Of a stretch of 64,000 bases of DNA, positions 1-11,530 are shown piece after piece. The first letter of the stretch is position 1, and every line of letters starts with the position of its first letter. The DNA is from Cheiracanthium punctorium (taxonomy: Eukaryota > Arthropoda > Arachnida > Araneae > Cheiracanthiidae): assembly GCA_038373885.1 (NCBI GenBank), contig JAWZYV010013193.1, forward strand, positions 54,628 to 118,627, in the 5' to 3' direction. Made by a program: the position numbers and the translations under genes. The notes under the pieces were generated by a model. The model did not search any database. It was given only the letters and a program-made list of their open reading frames with translations, and had not been told where the DNA came from.

Positions 1-1788
1 AACAGTACTAGAAATCGCTTGATCCCTTTCCAGACACTTTTCAATCGTGGTAAACTCCCGCCAGACAACCCGAAAGTCATGGAAAACGAAATTTTACTTT
101 CGTCATTTTATAAAAGCTGAATTTCAAGTATGTTACTTAGGTAACTACTATTAAAAGATGTTTCCTTGGTAGCCAGATAGTTTCGATGGTAACAAGACCT
201 TGCAAAACAAAGTTGAAGGTTTGGCGTAAGTTCGAGCGCTGAAGCAATAAACATCCTAGTGATTGTTAAGCACTTATAACCTGGTCTGCCACTTCGGGTT
301 CTGATTGGTGTTTTTTTTTTTGTTACTTGGTGTTACTAGAGCTCTAATTAGCGTTTTCCGTCACGTGATTATCTTGTGATTTGCCGTGAAATTTAGTTTA
401 ACGACAATTCACTTTTTGTTACTGTAGCATTCACATAATTGTTTAAAGATGTTTTGTACCTGTATTGTGGCTTAAAAGCGGAAATTTAGCGAGATTCTTA
501 AGAGATGCTAAATATGTTTGTTTTCATGGCGTATTTCTTTATGTTTACTACAAGAATCTAAGGTAGACGATCCCAAGAGACGATGGAGAAAATTTTTACT
601 TTCGCAATTCGCAAAAAAAAGCTCAACTCACAATTCATAATACAATTTTAAGGATACTTTTTAAGCATTTTTCTTAAACATATGTTACGTGTAGTCATAA
701 TAATTTAGATATTTTTTCAAAGGAAAAAAAGTAGTGAAATAAATATTAAAAAAATCAGTCAAATACATTCTTTCTGACAAACTTTAGTCAAGGAGATTTT
801 TATATTAAATAAACCCCATTGAGTTCTTTAATTTAAAACCTCAGCAAATATGACAATGCAACGTTGTCCGCAACGTGAAATCATACTCAACTACTAGAAT
901 ACTACATGAACACGCATCTGTATTCGCAAATCTCATCCTTCAACAACTCTAGCATTTATCTACAATTCAAAGCTTAACTATAAGTGTTGCTGGAAATGAT
1001 ACGTAGTCGCCATTATTTGACATGGCCAACACTTCTGCATTCCACACAGGGCTTTATTTCTAGCGGAAAAAGTGCCGGAGCCCTAATATTCTGTAGAGCT
1101 CATATTCCTATTCAGCGTCGTATTGTAAAGCCACGCGAACCCTGCAGTACGGAGTCGGTAGTACATTCTATTAAATGAATGATAATTAGTTTGACAGTCA
1201 TTCACAGTAGAAGCCAATATTATTATTGTTCGTTGGGGGTGTGGAGGAAAATCCAAGGTCCTTCTCCACAAAGGTACTACATTTTTAGCGTTGCAATACT
1301 TTTACGCTACACCAATACGTTATTCATAACGGTAATTTGGGACATAGAGGAGCATGGCTTCTTCCTGCCCATAGATACGGGTGCCCAGGGTAGAGAACCT
1401 ATTAATCTGTTGGTCTGGCAAGGGATCAAGTGATTTCTAGTACTGTGCCGAAGAACATACAAAAAAAAAAAGCTTTATAAAATGACGAAAATAGAATTAC
1501 GTTTTCCATTACTTTGAGGTTGGGGTTTTCGAAGATGGAAAAGTGTTTAGCAAATGATCAAGTGATTTCTAGTACTGTGAAGAAGAACATATAAAAAAAT
1601 CAAGCTTTATGAATTGACGAAAATAGTCTGCAATTTTATACACCTTTGCCACCTGTTACCAGCCAAAGCCACGATCATCCAAACTTTAGAGTGGCCGATT
1701 GTTCCTACCTCTGTTGGGGGGTATGCGCAGAGAAAGTTTTAGCTTTTATACTATGACGAAGGTCTGGCGGTCGCGGTCTCTTAGACTA
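1..1788. mobile_element. Foldback-type repeat, left part cut by window edge
   Basis: Bases 2-118 are the inverted counterpart of about 1479-1588: both hold a module with AGTACTAGAAATC, CCAGACACTTTT and a TTCGTCATTTTATAAAGCT-like end. The module appears again in direct order at about 1405-1480. The outer right arm (about 1605-1788) ends CTCTTAGACTA and closely matches the right arm of the complete foldback element at 30225-30945. The roughly 1.2 kb between the arms contains no recognisable gene. The left terminus lies outside the window. Confidence 0.6.
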
Positions 1789-1790
1789 TT

Positions 1791-1926
1791 ACGTCGGAAG
1801 TGTAAACGCCGTCATTTTGAGGTCGTTTCGCTGCGCTGCATAATGTCCCTTTTAGTATAAATTTTGACTCGGAGAAGATAGAACGTTCGTTTACATTTCA
1901 ATCGTCAGCTCTCGTCAGGTCTATAA
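1791..1926. repeat. Dispersed repeat, copy 1 of 2
   Basis: This stretch matches 8278-8409 in the same orientation. Both copies carry CATTTTGAGGTCGT, ATAATGTCC, TTTAGTATAA and TCTCGTCA in the same order with scattered substitutions. It directly abuts the right end of the foldback repeat, so it may be part of a larger unit. No coding content is visible. Confidence 0.6.
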
Positions 1927-2090
1927 TCATGTCCATCATCAGGGGGGGGGGGTTATGGTCCCCATGGCTTATTCGCTGGAGCTGCCCTTGAATTTAGCTA
2001 TAGTTTTACAAAAACATTCTTTGCACAGAAGTTTTGATCATTTTATTCATTTTCAAAATATTTTATGTTCAATAAACAATATTTATTTTT

Positions 2091-3027
2091 TCATCCTCCC
2101 GTTTTGCTTTGTTTTTCAATTAAAAAAATACACAGTCCGGTCACATTAATGTGACCACCTGTGAAAAGCCAGAATAACCACCTTTGGCAGAGCGGATCGC
2201 TGCGAGACGTTGCAGGAAGAGAGTCAATATGGTTTCTGGAGGTGTTCACTGGGATACTGAGCCATGCCGACTCCAGTGCCGTGACTAGCTGCGCTAGGTT
2301 ACGCGGTTGAGGAACCATGGCACGAACAACCCGATCGAGGGGGTCCCACAGATTTTCGATTGGGTTTAAATCCGGTGAGTTTGCTGACCAGGAGAGTACG
2401 GTAAACACATCCTGGTTCTCTTCGAACCACGCACATCCACTGCGAGCTGTATGACACCTCGCATTGTCCTGCTGGTAGATGCCATCATTCTGAGGAAAAA
2501 TAATGCGCGTGTAGGGGTGGACATGGTCCGAGAGGACAGATGCGTACTTATGCTGATCCATCGTGCAGTCCACAATGATGAGTGCATCCAGTGAATGCCA
2601 GGAAAACATTCCCCAAACCATAATGCTCCCTCCTCCAGCCTGGATCCTTCCGGCAATTGTTGCAGTCTGTTTGCTTTCAGATGTTTCACGCCGTATAATC
2701 CAACGTCCATCTGTCCGATGGAGCATGAAACGGCATTCATCGGTAAGAGCCACCTGTCGCCACTCTGTGGACGTCCAGTTGCGATATTAATTCCAGCCAA
2801 AATCCAGCCTTCGTCGCCGATGAACAGCAGTCAGCACAGCTACATTAACCAGGCGTCTGCTGCGGAGGCCCATGCGCAGCAACGTTCGCTGAGCCGTTGA
2901 TGAGAATACACTCTTGGTAGCCCCATTGGTTTATCTGGGCGGTCAGTTGCTCAACAGTTGCAAGTCTATTTGCCCGAATGCATCTCCGTAGCCTTCGTTC
3001 GCCTCTGTCATCTACAGCCATTGGCAC
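2091..3027 (-). pseudogene. Tc1-like transposase, frameshifted
   Basis: The product would cut and paste the surrounding element by a DDE mechanism in the nucleus. An N-terminal helix-turn-helix-like part is at 3027-2845 (RRLRRCIRANRLATVEQLTA). The catalytic part is in a different frame, 2753-2091. Visible motifs are LTDECRF (first Asp), QQDNARCHTA (second Asp) and SPDLNPIENLW (Glu). I count 36 residues between the second Asp and the Glu, two more than the usual DD34E spacing. The catalytic frame reads on through the terminal repeat to a stop at 2091, so the original stop has been lost. At least one frameshift and the missing joined N-terminus make this an inactive copy. Confidence 0.85.
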
Positions 3028-3330
3028 ACGCCGCTGATTTTGGATAGTGCCATTTTGTCATTCACGCTATACTTTTACCACGGCAGTACGCGAGCAGTTC
3101 ACAAAATTAGCCTCTTCCGAAATGCTTCCACTCTCGGCCCGAAAGCCAATAATCATGTCTGTTGGACGTCGGATAAATCGCTACGTTTCTGCATTAAGCC
3201 AACGATTAAAATGCTTTCCGATGCCCTAGGACATCCTTTATATATATTTCACTGCAATGTGCTGCCACCTGCCTTCTGTGATTGGTTATTAAACGTTGAT
3301 GACAAGGTACGTGGTGGTCACATAAATGTG
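2131..3330 (-). mobile_element. Tc1-like DNA transposon, decayed
   Basis: Inverted ends are recognisable: the left end runs through CACATTAATGTGACCACC just after a TA at 2129-2130, and the right end reads GGTGGTCACATAAATGTG. The right terminus has diverged beyond this core. The 1.2-kb interior holds a broken Tc1-like transposase on the minus strand. Size, TA flank and transposase type agree with the IS630-Tc1-mariner superfamily. Confidence 0.82.
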
Positions 3331-3416
3331 CATATCAAAAAGTACAAAGCAGTATTTTTATTTAGTTTTTCTTTTTATTTTCTTAACTTTTTATTTAATT
3401 GTTCTTAATTTTTAAT

Positions 3417-3680
3417 GACTATGTCATTTTATCTCTCACCCCCTTTATTGAAAATTGTCCAAAAATGTGTCCCAAACAAGCGACATAAAAATGCGACATA
3501 ATTTTACATATATTTAAATACGATTAGTTCACAGCAGCTTTAACCTATTGTTACAATTTTTCGTAAGCGGTAGAATATGCATCACATGTATTTTTTCATA
3601 AATAGATTACAATCATAAAAATTTCAACATAGGGTTACCAGGCGAAATACACGAAAGATGAGAGATAAAATGACATAGTC
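3417..3680. mobile_element. 264-bp MITE (family M), perfect 21-bp TIRs
   Basis: The left end GACTATGTCATTTTATCTCT and the right end are exact reverse complements over 21 bp. AAT flanks both sides and may be a 3-bp target duplication. Related copies occur at 29986-31050 (interrupted) and 31196-31444. Internal landmarks shared with those copies are GGGACACATTTTTGGACAATTTTCAATAAAG (seen here on the opposite strand, in parts) and CGCCTGGTAACCCT. There is no ORF, so the element is non-autonomous. Confidence 0.8.
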
Positions 3681-3775
3681 AATTAATATCGTTTTAATAT
3701 GGCAATAATGAAACTAAAAAATTGGGGGATTCAGGGGGCTATCCCCTGACGATCCTCGAACAGCCGAGTTTTTTA
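3681..3775 (-). repeat. Module X flanking MITE family M, copy 1
   Basis: This ~95-bp stretch (reverse strand: CTCGGCTGTTCGAG, then TTTCATTATTGCCATATTAAAACG) abuts the MITE in the same relative orientation as at 29905-29985 and 31051-31150. Because it accompanies the MITE in all three places, the true mobile unit may be MITE plus module (about 360 bp). Confidence 0.6.
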
Positions 3776-6324
3776 TTTACATAATATATACTTTGAGAAA
3801 GACAGGCAAAATATCTGTGTAGTCTTGGCGAAATCTGCCCAGTATAGCAATAATCTTATATAATAAAATTCGAGAGTACACAAAGTTTGTAGCTGGCTGG
3901 CTGACTTTGTATGTGCGTAGGTTTGTAACTTCCGATCTTCTAATGCGTGTACCTTTCGATCGCATAGCGCCGAGACGCGTGGTCACAGACCTACCAAATG
4001 TTGTATACGGTTTCAATGTTTTATTTTACGTTTTATGCGATTTTTGGAATTTTTTCTCGCATAATACGTAATAACGCCGGTAATTACACTCGCAGTAAAA
4101 CGATATTTGCATCATCGGATAGAAGAGAGAATTTTCTTTTAAAAACAGTTTTCTCTAACTGTGCAGCATAATTTGCAGATTTTTGGGAGTTTTTTTTAAT
4201 TACTTTTGACAATAATTTTCGTAGAATAATTTTAAGACTGTTGCATCTTGAATTCTATCCGTCATAACTTTTTGATATTTAGTCAAATGGCGGAACATGC
4301 ATTTCACCCTCTTTTAAAAGAACCTTAAATCTTTTAAAATGGGAGGGAAATATAAATTAAGAGAATTTTTAAGAATTTTTAAGTAAAGTAGGATTTTGAA
4401 TTCAATAGCAACTGTTTAAAAATTTCGCTATCATATCTTGCGTTTTGGTTGTCTTGGAAACAGTAACTATGAATAAAATTACTCGTTGAAAGAAATAAAT
4501 AAAACTAATTTTAAACATAAGACTGCCTGTTTTCGTAAGTGAGATAGATCTACGTCATTTTTATGTAATGAGTTTCAAACACATTTCGGAACTCAATCAG
4601 AATAACAGACTATCATAAGCAAAAAATGCACCACACACGAAATAATGGACGATATCGAACGAGGCTATTTTAGTCACATATCAAGGGAAAACATAAATAT
4701 GCACAATCAGATTAAAAGAAAAATCTATTGTTGGAGTTGATTGGTTGAGGGTCACATTTTGGTTGAAAAATGATGTCACAAAAATTGTCCATTCCACAAA
4801 TTCTCTTGTTTCAGATAAATTATAGAGTATAATCATTTATTAAAATTTAAGATTACGTATCATTTTCGGATTTTCACTCTCCCATCCTGAAATCTATTAA
4901 TCAGAATCTTTTTTAAATTTTTGTCAAGTAATAAATAGCACATTAAGGCCTTCATTCAAAGATAAACAACTTAAAAATATAAATTAGGAGAAATTTTAAA
5001 GAACAATTTGAATTTAATGCTCCTAGGTTTCCATAGCAACGACAGAAGTGAAAAGTTTTGCTGTAAAAGAAAGCACGAATTAAAATTAAAGGACGAATAT
5101 CATCTAGGATTTCAAAAGTTCGTTGCATTTGCTATGGGTATTAACAGCATGTGAGCATGTGCAGCTTCGGGTAAATTGAAAAGTCTGTTACCAGACATAC
5201 GAAGGAAAAACTGCAAAATAGCTGCAGTAAGAATTTTAAAAACTTCTGTAAAATAATGTTTATTTGTTTCCATAATACGTATTTTTATTTGCCTAAAGTA
5301 AGAACATTAGCTTACCTTTCATTTATTGTTGAATTCGGCATCTTAAATAGCAGTAATGGACAAAACCGTACTCAGAAAAAAAATGGGAGGGGGTGGGGAT
5401 CCAAACATTGGAAAAGGTAGGATTTTTCACCAAAAAATTTTATTGTGTTTAAAAAATTGAAATTTCGGGATGGGGAAAGAAGACCGGAACCCCACTTTTC
5501 CTTAAAATGTCCTTGGTAATGGATTATGTTACTATACTAACAATTATGATAAATATGACATTAGTTTATTGTGTAAAATTTTAATCGTAATTGAATTTGA
5601 TATCATTTTGATGTCGCGAATTTAAAATAGCATCAAATCTTAATGAGGATAACGCGCTTTACGGAAAAATTACACCAAGGTTTACTTTTACGAGAGCCGA
5701 AATATTCACGAAACAGTGATATTTCGTGTAGATATTCCTATGTCTGTCACATCAACAATATTTTGAGACTTTTTATATACTATAGTTTTACCAAAGTGTT
5801 CTGCAGAATGACTCTGATTACACATCGCTCAAGCTTTAGGAATTAGAAGACAAAATAAAACAGTGGTCCACACCATATGACGTTATTTTAGAACTAAATG
5901 AAAAAGACGAAACTATCCTGCCGAAGCACTTTGAAAGCGAACAGGTTGGTTTGCAAAACACTGTTTATCGGTGTTTGATCTCAAATAACGCTGACATAAA
6001 TCTTGTGTTATCATTCTGCAGTAACGCTAGCATTTCAAATAAGTATCTGTTAGAAAAAACTTTGGTCACGAGTAAAAGAATTCTTCATATTTTGAAATTT
6101 CGTAAAAATGGAACTAATTTCACTAACATGAGTAAGAAAAACATTTGATTCAATCGGTACGAAGAACGGGTACGCAGTTAGTAATAATAATAAGCAATGA
6201 AATATCAAAAAACGCATAACTGTTGAATGTGGCTTCGCCAAGCAATACCTCACTTTCCCTATCGTTTGTACTTTTCGAATAAATGGAAAATGAGTGCATA
6301 ATGACGTATTTGTCGTATTTAAAC
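3776..6324. other. AT-rich stretch without recognisable gene
   Basis: The ORFs here are short and show no family motifs. There are scattered A/T homopolymers and a G-rich spot (AAATGGGAGGGGGTGGGG near 5383). No inverted termini or clear target duplications were seen. Confidence 0.5.
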
Positions 6325-6502
6325 ATATTTAAACCTGTCTAATGTGAACCCCTTTTGAAGGACAAAACTGGTCACTGTATAAAGATGATCACTTTACAAA
6401 GGCGGTAAAATGTAGTGGTTGTAAAGTGAGAGTGTGTACAAAGATGATCACTAGAGACAGATGGTCTCTTTACCAATGTGGTCACTTTAGCAGGCTCCAC
6501 TG
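6325..6502. mobile_element. Tigger/pogo-type MITE, diverged copy
   Basis: The right end reads GCAGGCTCCACTG followed by TA. The left end (AAACCTGTCTAATGTGAACC) matches the AACCTGTCTAATGGGAC end of the better preserved MITE at 39618-39793. The interior repeats the same phrases (GGTCACTGTATAAAGATGATCAC, GTGGTCACTTTAGCAGG, in parts) in the same relative order. It is non-coding. Confidence 0.65.
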
Positions 6503-8277
6503 TATATGGAATGGTGAGACATACTCTTTGACAAAAGAAATTTTTAACGGTCAATTAAAAAATTTACACAATTATGGTCGAATTTTGACCACTGGGAGAC
6601 AACTTGTAATTATAATTTTGAGACGTACTTTACATGCGGCTAACATGGAGCCTTGATCATCGACTATTTATAAAATTGCGTGCTGCCCCAGATACTCTTT
6701 TCAAAATTTCGTTCTGCCATGTGTCTGAAATAGAAAAAGCTCCCTTTCGGCGCCAATGATGTTAGCATTGTTTCCAAATTCCAATTATCTGCAAGATTTA
6801 TGTTAAAAAAAGAATCGCTAGTATATCATCCGATCTTAATTTTGTCGTTGAAATTTTAAACTGGACTGTCATCAATGTGAGATGGCATCTGATAAAATTT
6901 TTATGATGTTTAAGATGAAAACGTAATTTATGTAAATTAGAAAATTCCGTGCGAAGTTTTTGTCAAGTCTGGAGATTAACGTCAAACAAGCTTTGTTGCA
7001 AACATATTTTTGAATGTATAGCAAGATTTATAGATCGATTTGTATTGCAAACGCAAAAATTCAGCAAAAGCAAAAAGCAATCTTCGGGCAGAAAAATAAT
7101 TCTTATTCTTTTAAATGAAAATTATTCTCAGTGCTTTTAATTTTTGTCTACTTAAAAGAAATAATTAATTGCATACAGTGTTTTTAGAATTACTACAGTT
7201 TCACATAAATGAAATCAATTATTGCCTCCTAAATTGTTAAATCAACAATCAAATGAAGCTGAACTGATTTTTGCAGCTTTGAAGACTTGGAAAATGAAGG
7301 TACATACATAAATATAAAACAAATAGGGAATTAAATTAATAGCCCTTTTAATAGCACTTATATTTTTCACATTTCCTTTCCATGTGTGACGTCATTTCAA
7401 ATTAGTTGCTGTATGGAAGATTATCTGGAGCCGCACATTCACATATGTGTTTGGCGTCTGCGTAGATCAGAAAACCGAGGCCCCCTACAGTGTCGGATGT
7501 TTTAGACCATATTTTATTATGCAGATTTTAATACTTAAGTTTTAATCCATGCAAGTGCCCCTTTTATATTAGTGTTTCATGCATAAATAAAAGGATTTCA
7601 GGAAATCTTATTATTTATATGGAAGGAAGTTAAAACTGGGTAATCTCAAAGACTATTTCAAACGAATGAGAATTGCAAATTTTCTCTTCAAAGCCTTATA
7701 ACCGTGTAATCAATATCACTTGCGATGCCTAATCTTATCACTCAATTGTTTAACTTTTTTACTCCCGTATGTAGGAATAGAGGTTTGCGCCGCCGCACTG
7801 CGCCGTCGGCTGTTTTCTACTCATGGCCGCAGTACTTTAAATTGGCGCGTTTCGGCGTCACAGTAAGATTCAATGGAACAACCCGATTTCGATGATAAAA
7901 CAAAAATAAATTTCCTTGCATCAGTCTAAGATGATTTTTCGAGGAATAAATAATTATTTTTAAGGACAAAATTGTGTACACAAAGCAACCGTGTTTCTAA
8001 AGAGTAAATATTCAATCTTTCGCAGAATAAAATGTTGAAAATTTACAACTAGATAAAGTGAATATTTATCCAAAATAATTTTCTTAAAAGAAATCCTTTT
8101 GACGTGAATACGTCTTTCATTTTGCTTCCGTAGTGGATGGCGATTAAGAAAACTGATGATAACAAAATCGGAGGCATACTGTTTAATATTGCAGCTACAT
8201 ATCTATGATCTGCATTCAATATTTAATTGCACCACTCGATCGCTAAAGGATCGAAGCATTCGTTACATTGAATGACG
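6503..8277. other. AT-rich stretch, no recognisable gene
   Basis: Short ORFs only, without motifs. A small GC-richer patch lies at about 7785-7865 (CGCCGCCGCACTGCGCCGTCGG). It could be an old exon or repeat remnant, but nothing supports either. Confidence 0.45.
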
Positions 8278-8409
8278 ACTCTGACGGAGGCGGGAAAAGC
8301 GCCGCCATTTTGAGGTCGTGTCACATAATGTCCGTTTAGTATAATTTTTAACTGGGAGAAGCTAGAACGCTCGTTTGCATTTTAATCGGCAGTTCTCGTC
8401 AAGATCTAT
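8278..8409. repeat. Dispersed repeat, copy 2 of 2
   Basis: Second copy of the unit at 1791-1926, same strand, with shared blocks CATTTTGAGGTCGT, CATAATGTCC and AGAACG.TCGTTT. This copy has no foldback element beside it, so the unit is independent of that element. Confidence 0.6.
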
Positions 8410-8999
8410 CGATTGCGTAGGTGGAACACTAGTGTGAAGTAGTTATAATGAAGATATGATAAAGTAAAAAATTAAATGCATAATGCATCGTGGGCTTTTA
8501 CTCGTCGAAAAGCCTAATCAAAACATAGAGAAAGTTTAAGGTTGGAAAGGGCTTCTCAACAGCAATCCAGTATCCTTAAAACACCATATGACAGAGTGAA
8601 GTGGTGGCGGGAACGTAAAAGAATGAAGGCGTCTCAGCGGATATACGACGGGCGCCAGTACATCTGCAGCTGAGGCACCGGAGCCTACGCAAGTGAATTA
8701 TCTAATCGCTTCTATATTAAAGCCGCACTTTACATTGAGCAGCAAGTGCACGTTTTACGTTTGTCAACAATCCATTTGGACATAAGTGTGACGTGCGTGA
8801 CCGTCTATAGTTTCTACCCTCACTGAAGTCACCGACGGCAAAACACTTACTGCTGCTTAGTAATACTTTTTAAAATGTCTAATGTGAACAACAAATGACT
8901 TCCTTGCACGTCTATTAAATCAAAAATATTTTCGGCACACTTCATCTAAACTTATTTTCTTTGAAACAGATAAAATACTGCTATAATTCTAAGGTTTAG
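8410..8999. other. No gene seen
   Basis: Mixed-composition DNA without motif-bearing ORFs or clear repeat ends. Confidence 0.45.
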
Positions 9000-9830
9000 G
9001 GATTTCTAGCCAAATATCTCCTATATCGCCAAGCTGGGTTAAATTTGAAATATTTGTTTTTGACACTTAATTTGGCGATATTTTGCCAAAAGACGACTAG
9101 CTTGAGATAGTTTGCGAGATTTGGGGGATAACCAAAGTAGTAGTTGACGATAGATTTTCAATGACTTCAATGTATCCATACACCTTAATGTATTTAAAGT
9201 TATTTGGGTGACCCTGTAAATAAATTACCCAGTCGATTGCAATCAAAAAACAAATGCACAGTTTGATGTTACAATAGTTCTAAATACAAAATTTCAACAT
9301 TTTACGGTTAAAAGTTTTAGAGTTATGAGAAATGCAAAATTATTTTTGGCGAGAAATTTGTGCGATATTTCATCAAAATTCTCCAAGATCGATGACAAAT
9401 GGCGAGATTTTGGGCATGGACCAAACAATGACTGGCTACAGACGTAATATATTGAAGATGTCTATAGACATTAATGTATTGAAATTCTTTTGGATGATAC
9501 TGTAAATAAACTCTCAAGCAGATTGGAACCAAAAATCAAGATGCAACTAGATGTTACAACAATCTTATATATGAAATTTCAACATTCTACGACTAATAGT
9601 TTTTGAGATATGAGAGTTAAATACATACACACGTACACCAAAAGTCGCCAAGCTTGGCAACTTTTGCATAATTTTGAGGGAGGCACGTGGCCATGGTCGG
9701 ACCATTACCTAGCTTTATGGTAGGACGGTTTTGTTGCTGAAATGGATGAATTTCTCTAAAACTGCCATTGACCGTAATGTGTTGAAATTTTTCTGAGTGT
9801 TCCTGTAGCATAACTATAAATGATAGAGAC
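9000..9830. repeat. Degenerate tandem array, ~290-300 bp unit
   Basis: The phrase AATGTATT.AA.TT.TTTGG.TGA.CCTGTAAATAA recurs near 9187, 9473 and 9776, giving spacings of about 286 and 303 bp. Each unit also carries TTTCAACATT.TACG, a GTTTT(A/T)GAG(A/T)TATGAGA stretch and GGCGA/TTGGCGA phrases. A further isolated unit lies at about 11331-11530. The copies are strongly diverged, so the array is old. Confidence 0.65.
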
Positions 9831-10228
9831 ACTTTCGATGGAGAGATTCATTTTGTAACCCTTAACAACGTATAACACTTAGGTTAGTGCGTTTCAAATA
9901 GCCTAATACCTCTAAAATACGCTTTAGCCATACAAGGCACCTGGTACCATATGTGGAACAACTACTTTAATTATTCCTACACGTGTATAAAATAGACATC
10001 TATCGGTTTTCGGAGTAACTACACACCAATAGCAACGATATAATTCAGGTAGGTCACTGAGTGTAAATGTCACTACAGCTCCAACTGCTGCCAAAATTGA
10101 TTGAAATTTAAACCGTAATCTTGCGTGTGTCATTTGCTTATTTTAGAAAATCGGCAAAAAATATTTAGGAAGGCGATTTGACTCGAAAAAAAGTACTGTG
10201 CGTTGGAGAAAAGGTGAATTTTGCTGAG
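9831..10228. other. Upstream flank of the piggyBac remnant
   Basis: Non-coding. It ends with GCTGAG followed by GTAAGT at 10229, a good splice-donor match. A candidate 5' exon and intron of the piggyBac-like gene may therefore lie between here and the acceptor TATTTTAG at 10438. Confidence 0.35.
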
Positions 10229-10441
10229 GTAAGTTAGTTTTTATGTTACTATAATTTATGTATTCAAAAATTGTATTTTTATGAGTGCCCCATCGGGTTA
10301 CCATCGGCCACGTAGCCGTCCAATGATGGCCCGAGCAAAATTGCTAGTAGGGATGTGTGGAACACTGAGCCTTCGTCTTCCTATTTACGTATACGTATTT
10401 TAACAGCTTTACTTACAAATCCTGCGATTTTATTTTAGATT

Positions 10442-10748
10442 ATGACGAGAAAGCAGTTACGTCAACAGGATTTCTTGGCCATTAGGCAGTGAAGATAGTG
10501 AAGATTTCTGGTATGCTGAAAGTGACGAGGACATCCAGAAAATTTGGTCTACCATCAGCTATTTATCTGAATCTGTTAGCGATGCCAAATCTCAAAAATC
10601 ATCCCAAAGATATCATTGCTCATCTTCCTCTTAATTCCGTTGCAAATATCCTGGCTGCGAAAGTAAAACGTTTATTTCTTGTGAAAAATGTCGAGTTGAA
10701 CTTTTCTTGAATAAAGATAACAATTTCTTCCGAAATTTTCACCAATAG
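10442..10748 (+). pseudogene. piggyBac-like transposase, internally deleted
   Basis: PiggyBac transposases excise and insert DNA at TTAA and end in a cysteine-rich zinc-binding domain. The first 16 codons read MTRKQLRQQDFLAIRQ. A 1-nt shift then opens an acidic stretch (GSEDSEDFWYAESDEDIQ), typical of the N-terminus of this family. Continuing in that frame, past one TAA at 10632, comes RCKYPGCESKTFISCEKC and then a hydrophobic and Phe-rich tail ending RNFHQ before TAG at 10746. The Cys spacing and closing His resemble the piggyBac C-terminal domain. The whole central DDD catalytic region is absent, so N-terminus is joined almost directly to C-terminus. A splice acceptor (TATTTTAG, 10431-10438) sits just before the ATG. 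This copy is non-functional. Confidence 0.75.
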
Positions 10749-11050
10749 ATATAATTATCAAATTATAATAAAAAACTGTAACTTAATTTCGTTTGGATCA
10801 TTCTGTGATGCATACATAAACATAATTCATGATCATAAGAAGTAATATGTATTGGAAATTTTCAAAATAACTGTCAAAAATGTGTAGTTAAGGGTCAGTG
10901 TACCGCATATGGAACTAAAATAAAAAAGTTATTTTTCAGTAAAATATTTAGCTATTGTTATTTTTATTATTTTCCCCAACTCGTAATCACTATCATCATC
11001 ACATATATTTATTTCAGACACAGAAATAAAATTGAGCATTGTAGAGTTAA
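10749..11050. other. Downstream flank of piggyBac remnant
   Basis: AT-rich, non-coding. It ends in TTAA (11047-11050), the target site of the adjacent TTAA-flanked MITE. A TTAAGGG lies at about 10887, but in the wrong sense for a piggyBac right end. Confidence 0.4.
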
Positions 11051-11326
11051 CCCATTTGTGCCTGGATATTTTTGCGACTTTCTTCGATTTTTACTGATAA
11101 CAGAAATAATAGATAAATTTCTGATGTCAACTTCTTGAACAAAGGATGATTTCTTTTAAAATCATTACGCATAAAAATCGAAATAACAACATCCTACTTG
11201 GTCATGTTAAAATATTTTGTAGAGTTGAGGCTCAATACTCATGAATAAAGCCTAGGAAAAATAAATAACGTTTGCGACTAACAGCGAAAATGCCGTCCCA
11301 AAAAAGAGACACTAGGCATGAATGGG
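11051..11326 (+). mobile_element. 276-bp TTAA-flanked MITE (piggyBac-type), copy 1
   Basis: It begins CCCATTTGTGCCTGGATATT and ends AGGCATGAATGGG, with TTAA immediately on both sides (11047-11050 and 11327-11330). Copies of exactly the same 276-bp length lie at 45825-46100 and 48151-48426. TTAA duplication and CCC...GGG ends are the piggyBac signature. No ORF of its own is recognised. Confidence 0.88.
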
Positions 11327-11330
11327 TTAA

Positions 11331-11530
11331 GGAATTTCTGCCAGTAGATGGTAATGTATTTAAAATATTTTGGGCTGCCCTGTAGATAAGATGCCCAGTC
11401 GATTGGGACCAAAAAGACAGGTGCACAACTAGATGTTACTAAAACCCTAAACATAAAGTTTCAACATTCTACGACCAATAGTTTTTGAGATATGCGAGTT
11501 ATATACGTATGTACAGACGTCAGGGAAAAA
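11331..11530. repeat. Isolated unit of the 9.0-9.8 kb tandem family
   Basis: It carries GGTAATGTATTTAAAATATT, GCCCAGTCGATTGGGACCAA, TTTCAACATTCTACGACCAA and TTTTTGAGATATG, matching the array units in the same order. It directly follows the TTAA MITE. Confidence 0.6.
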
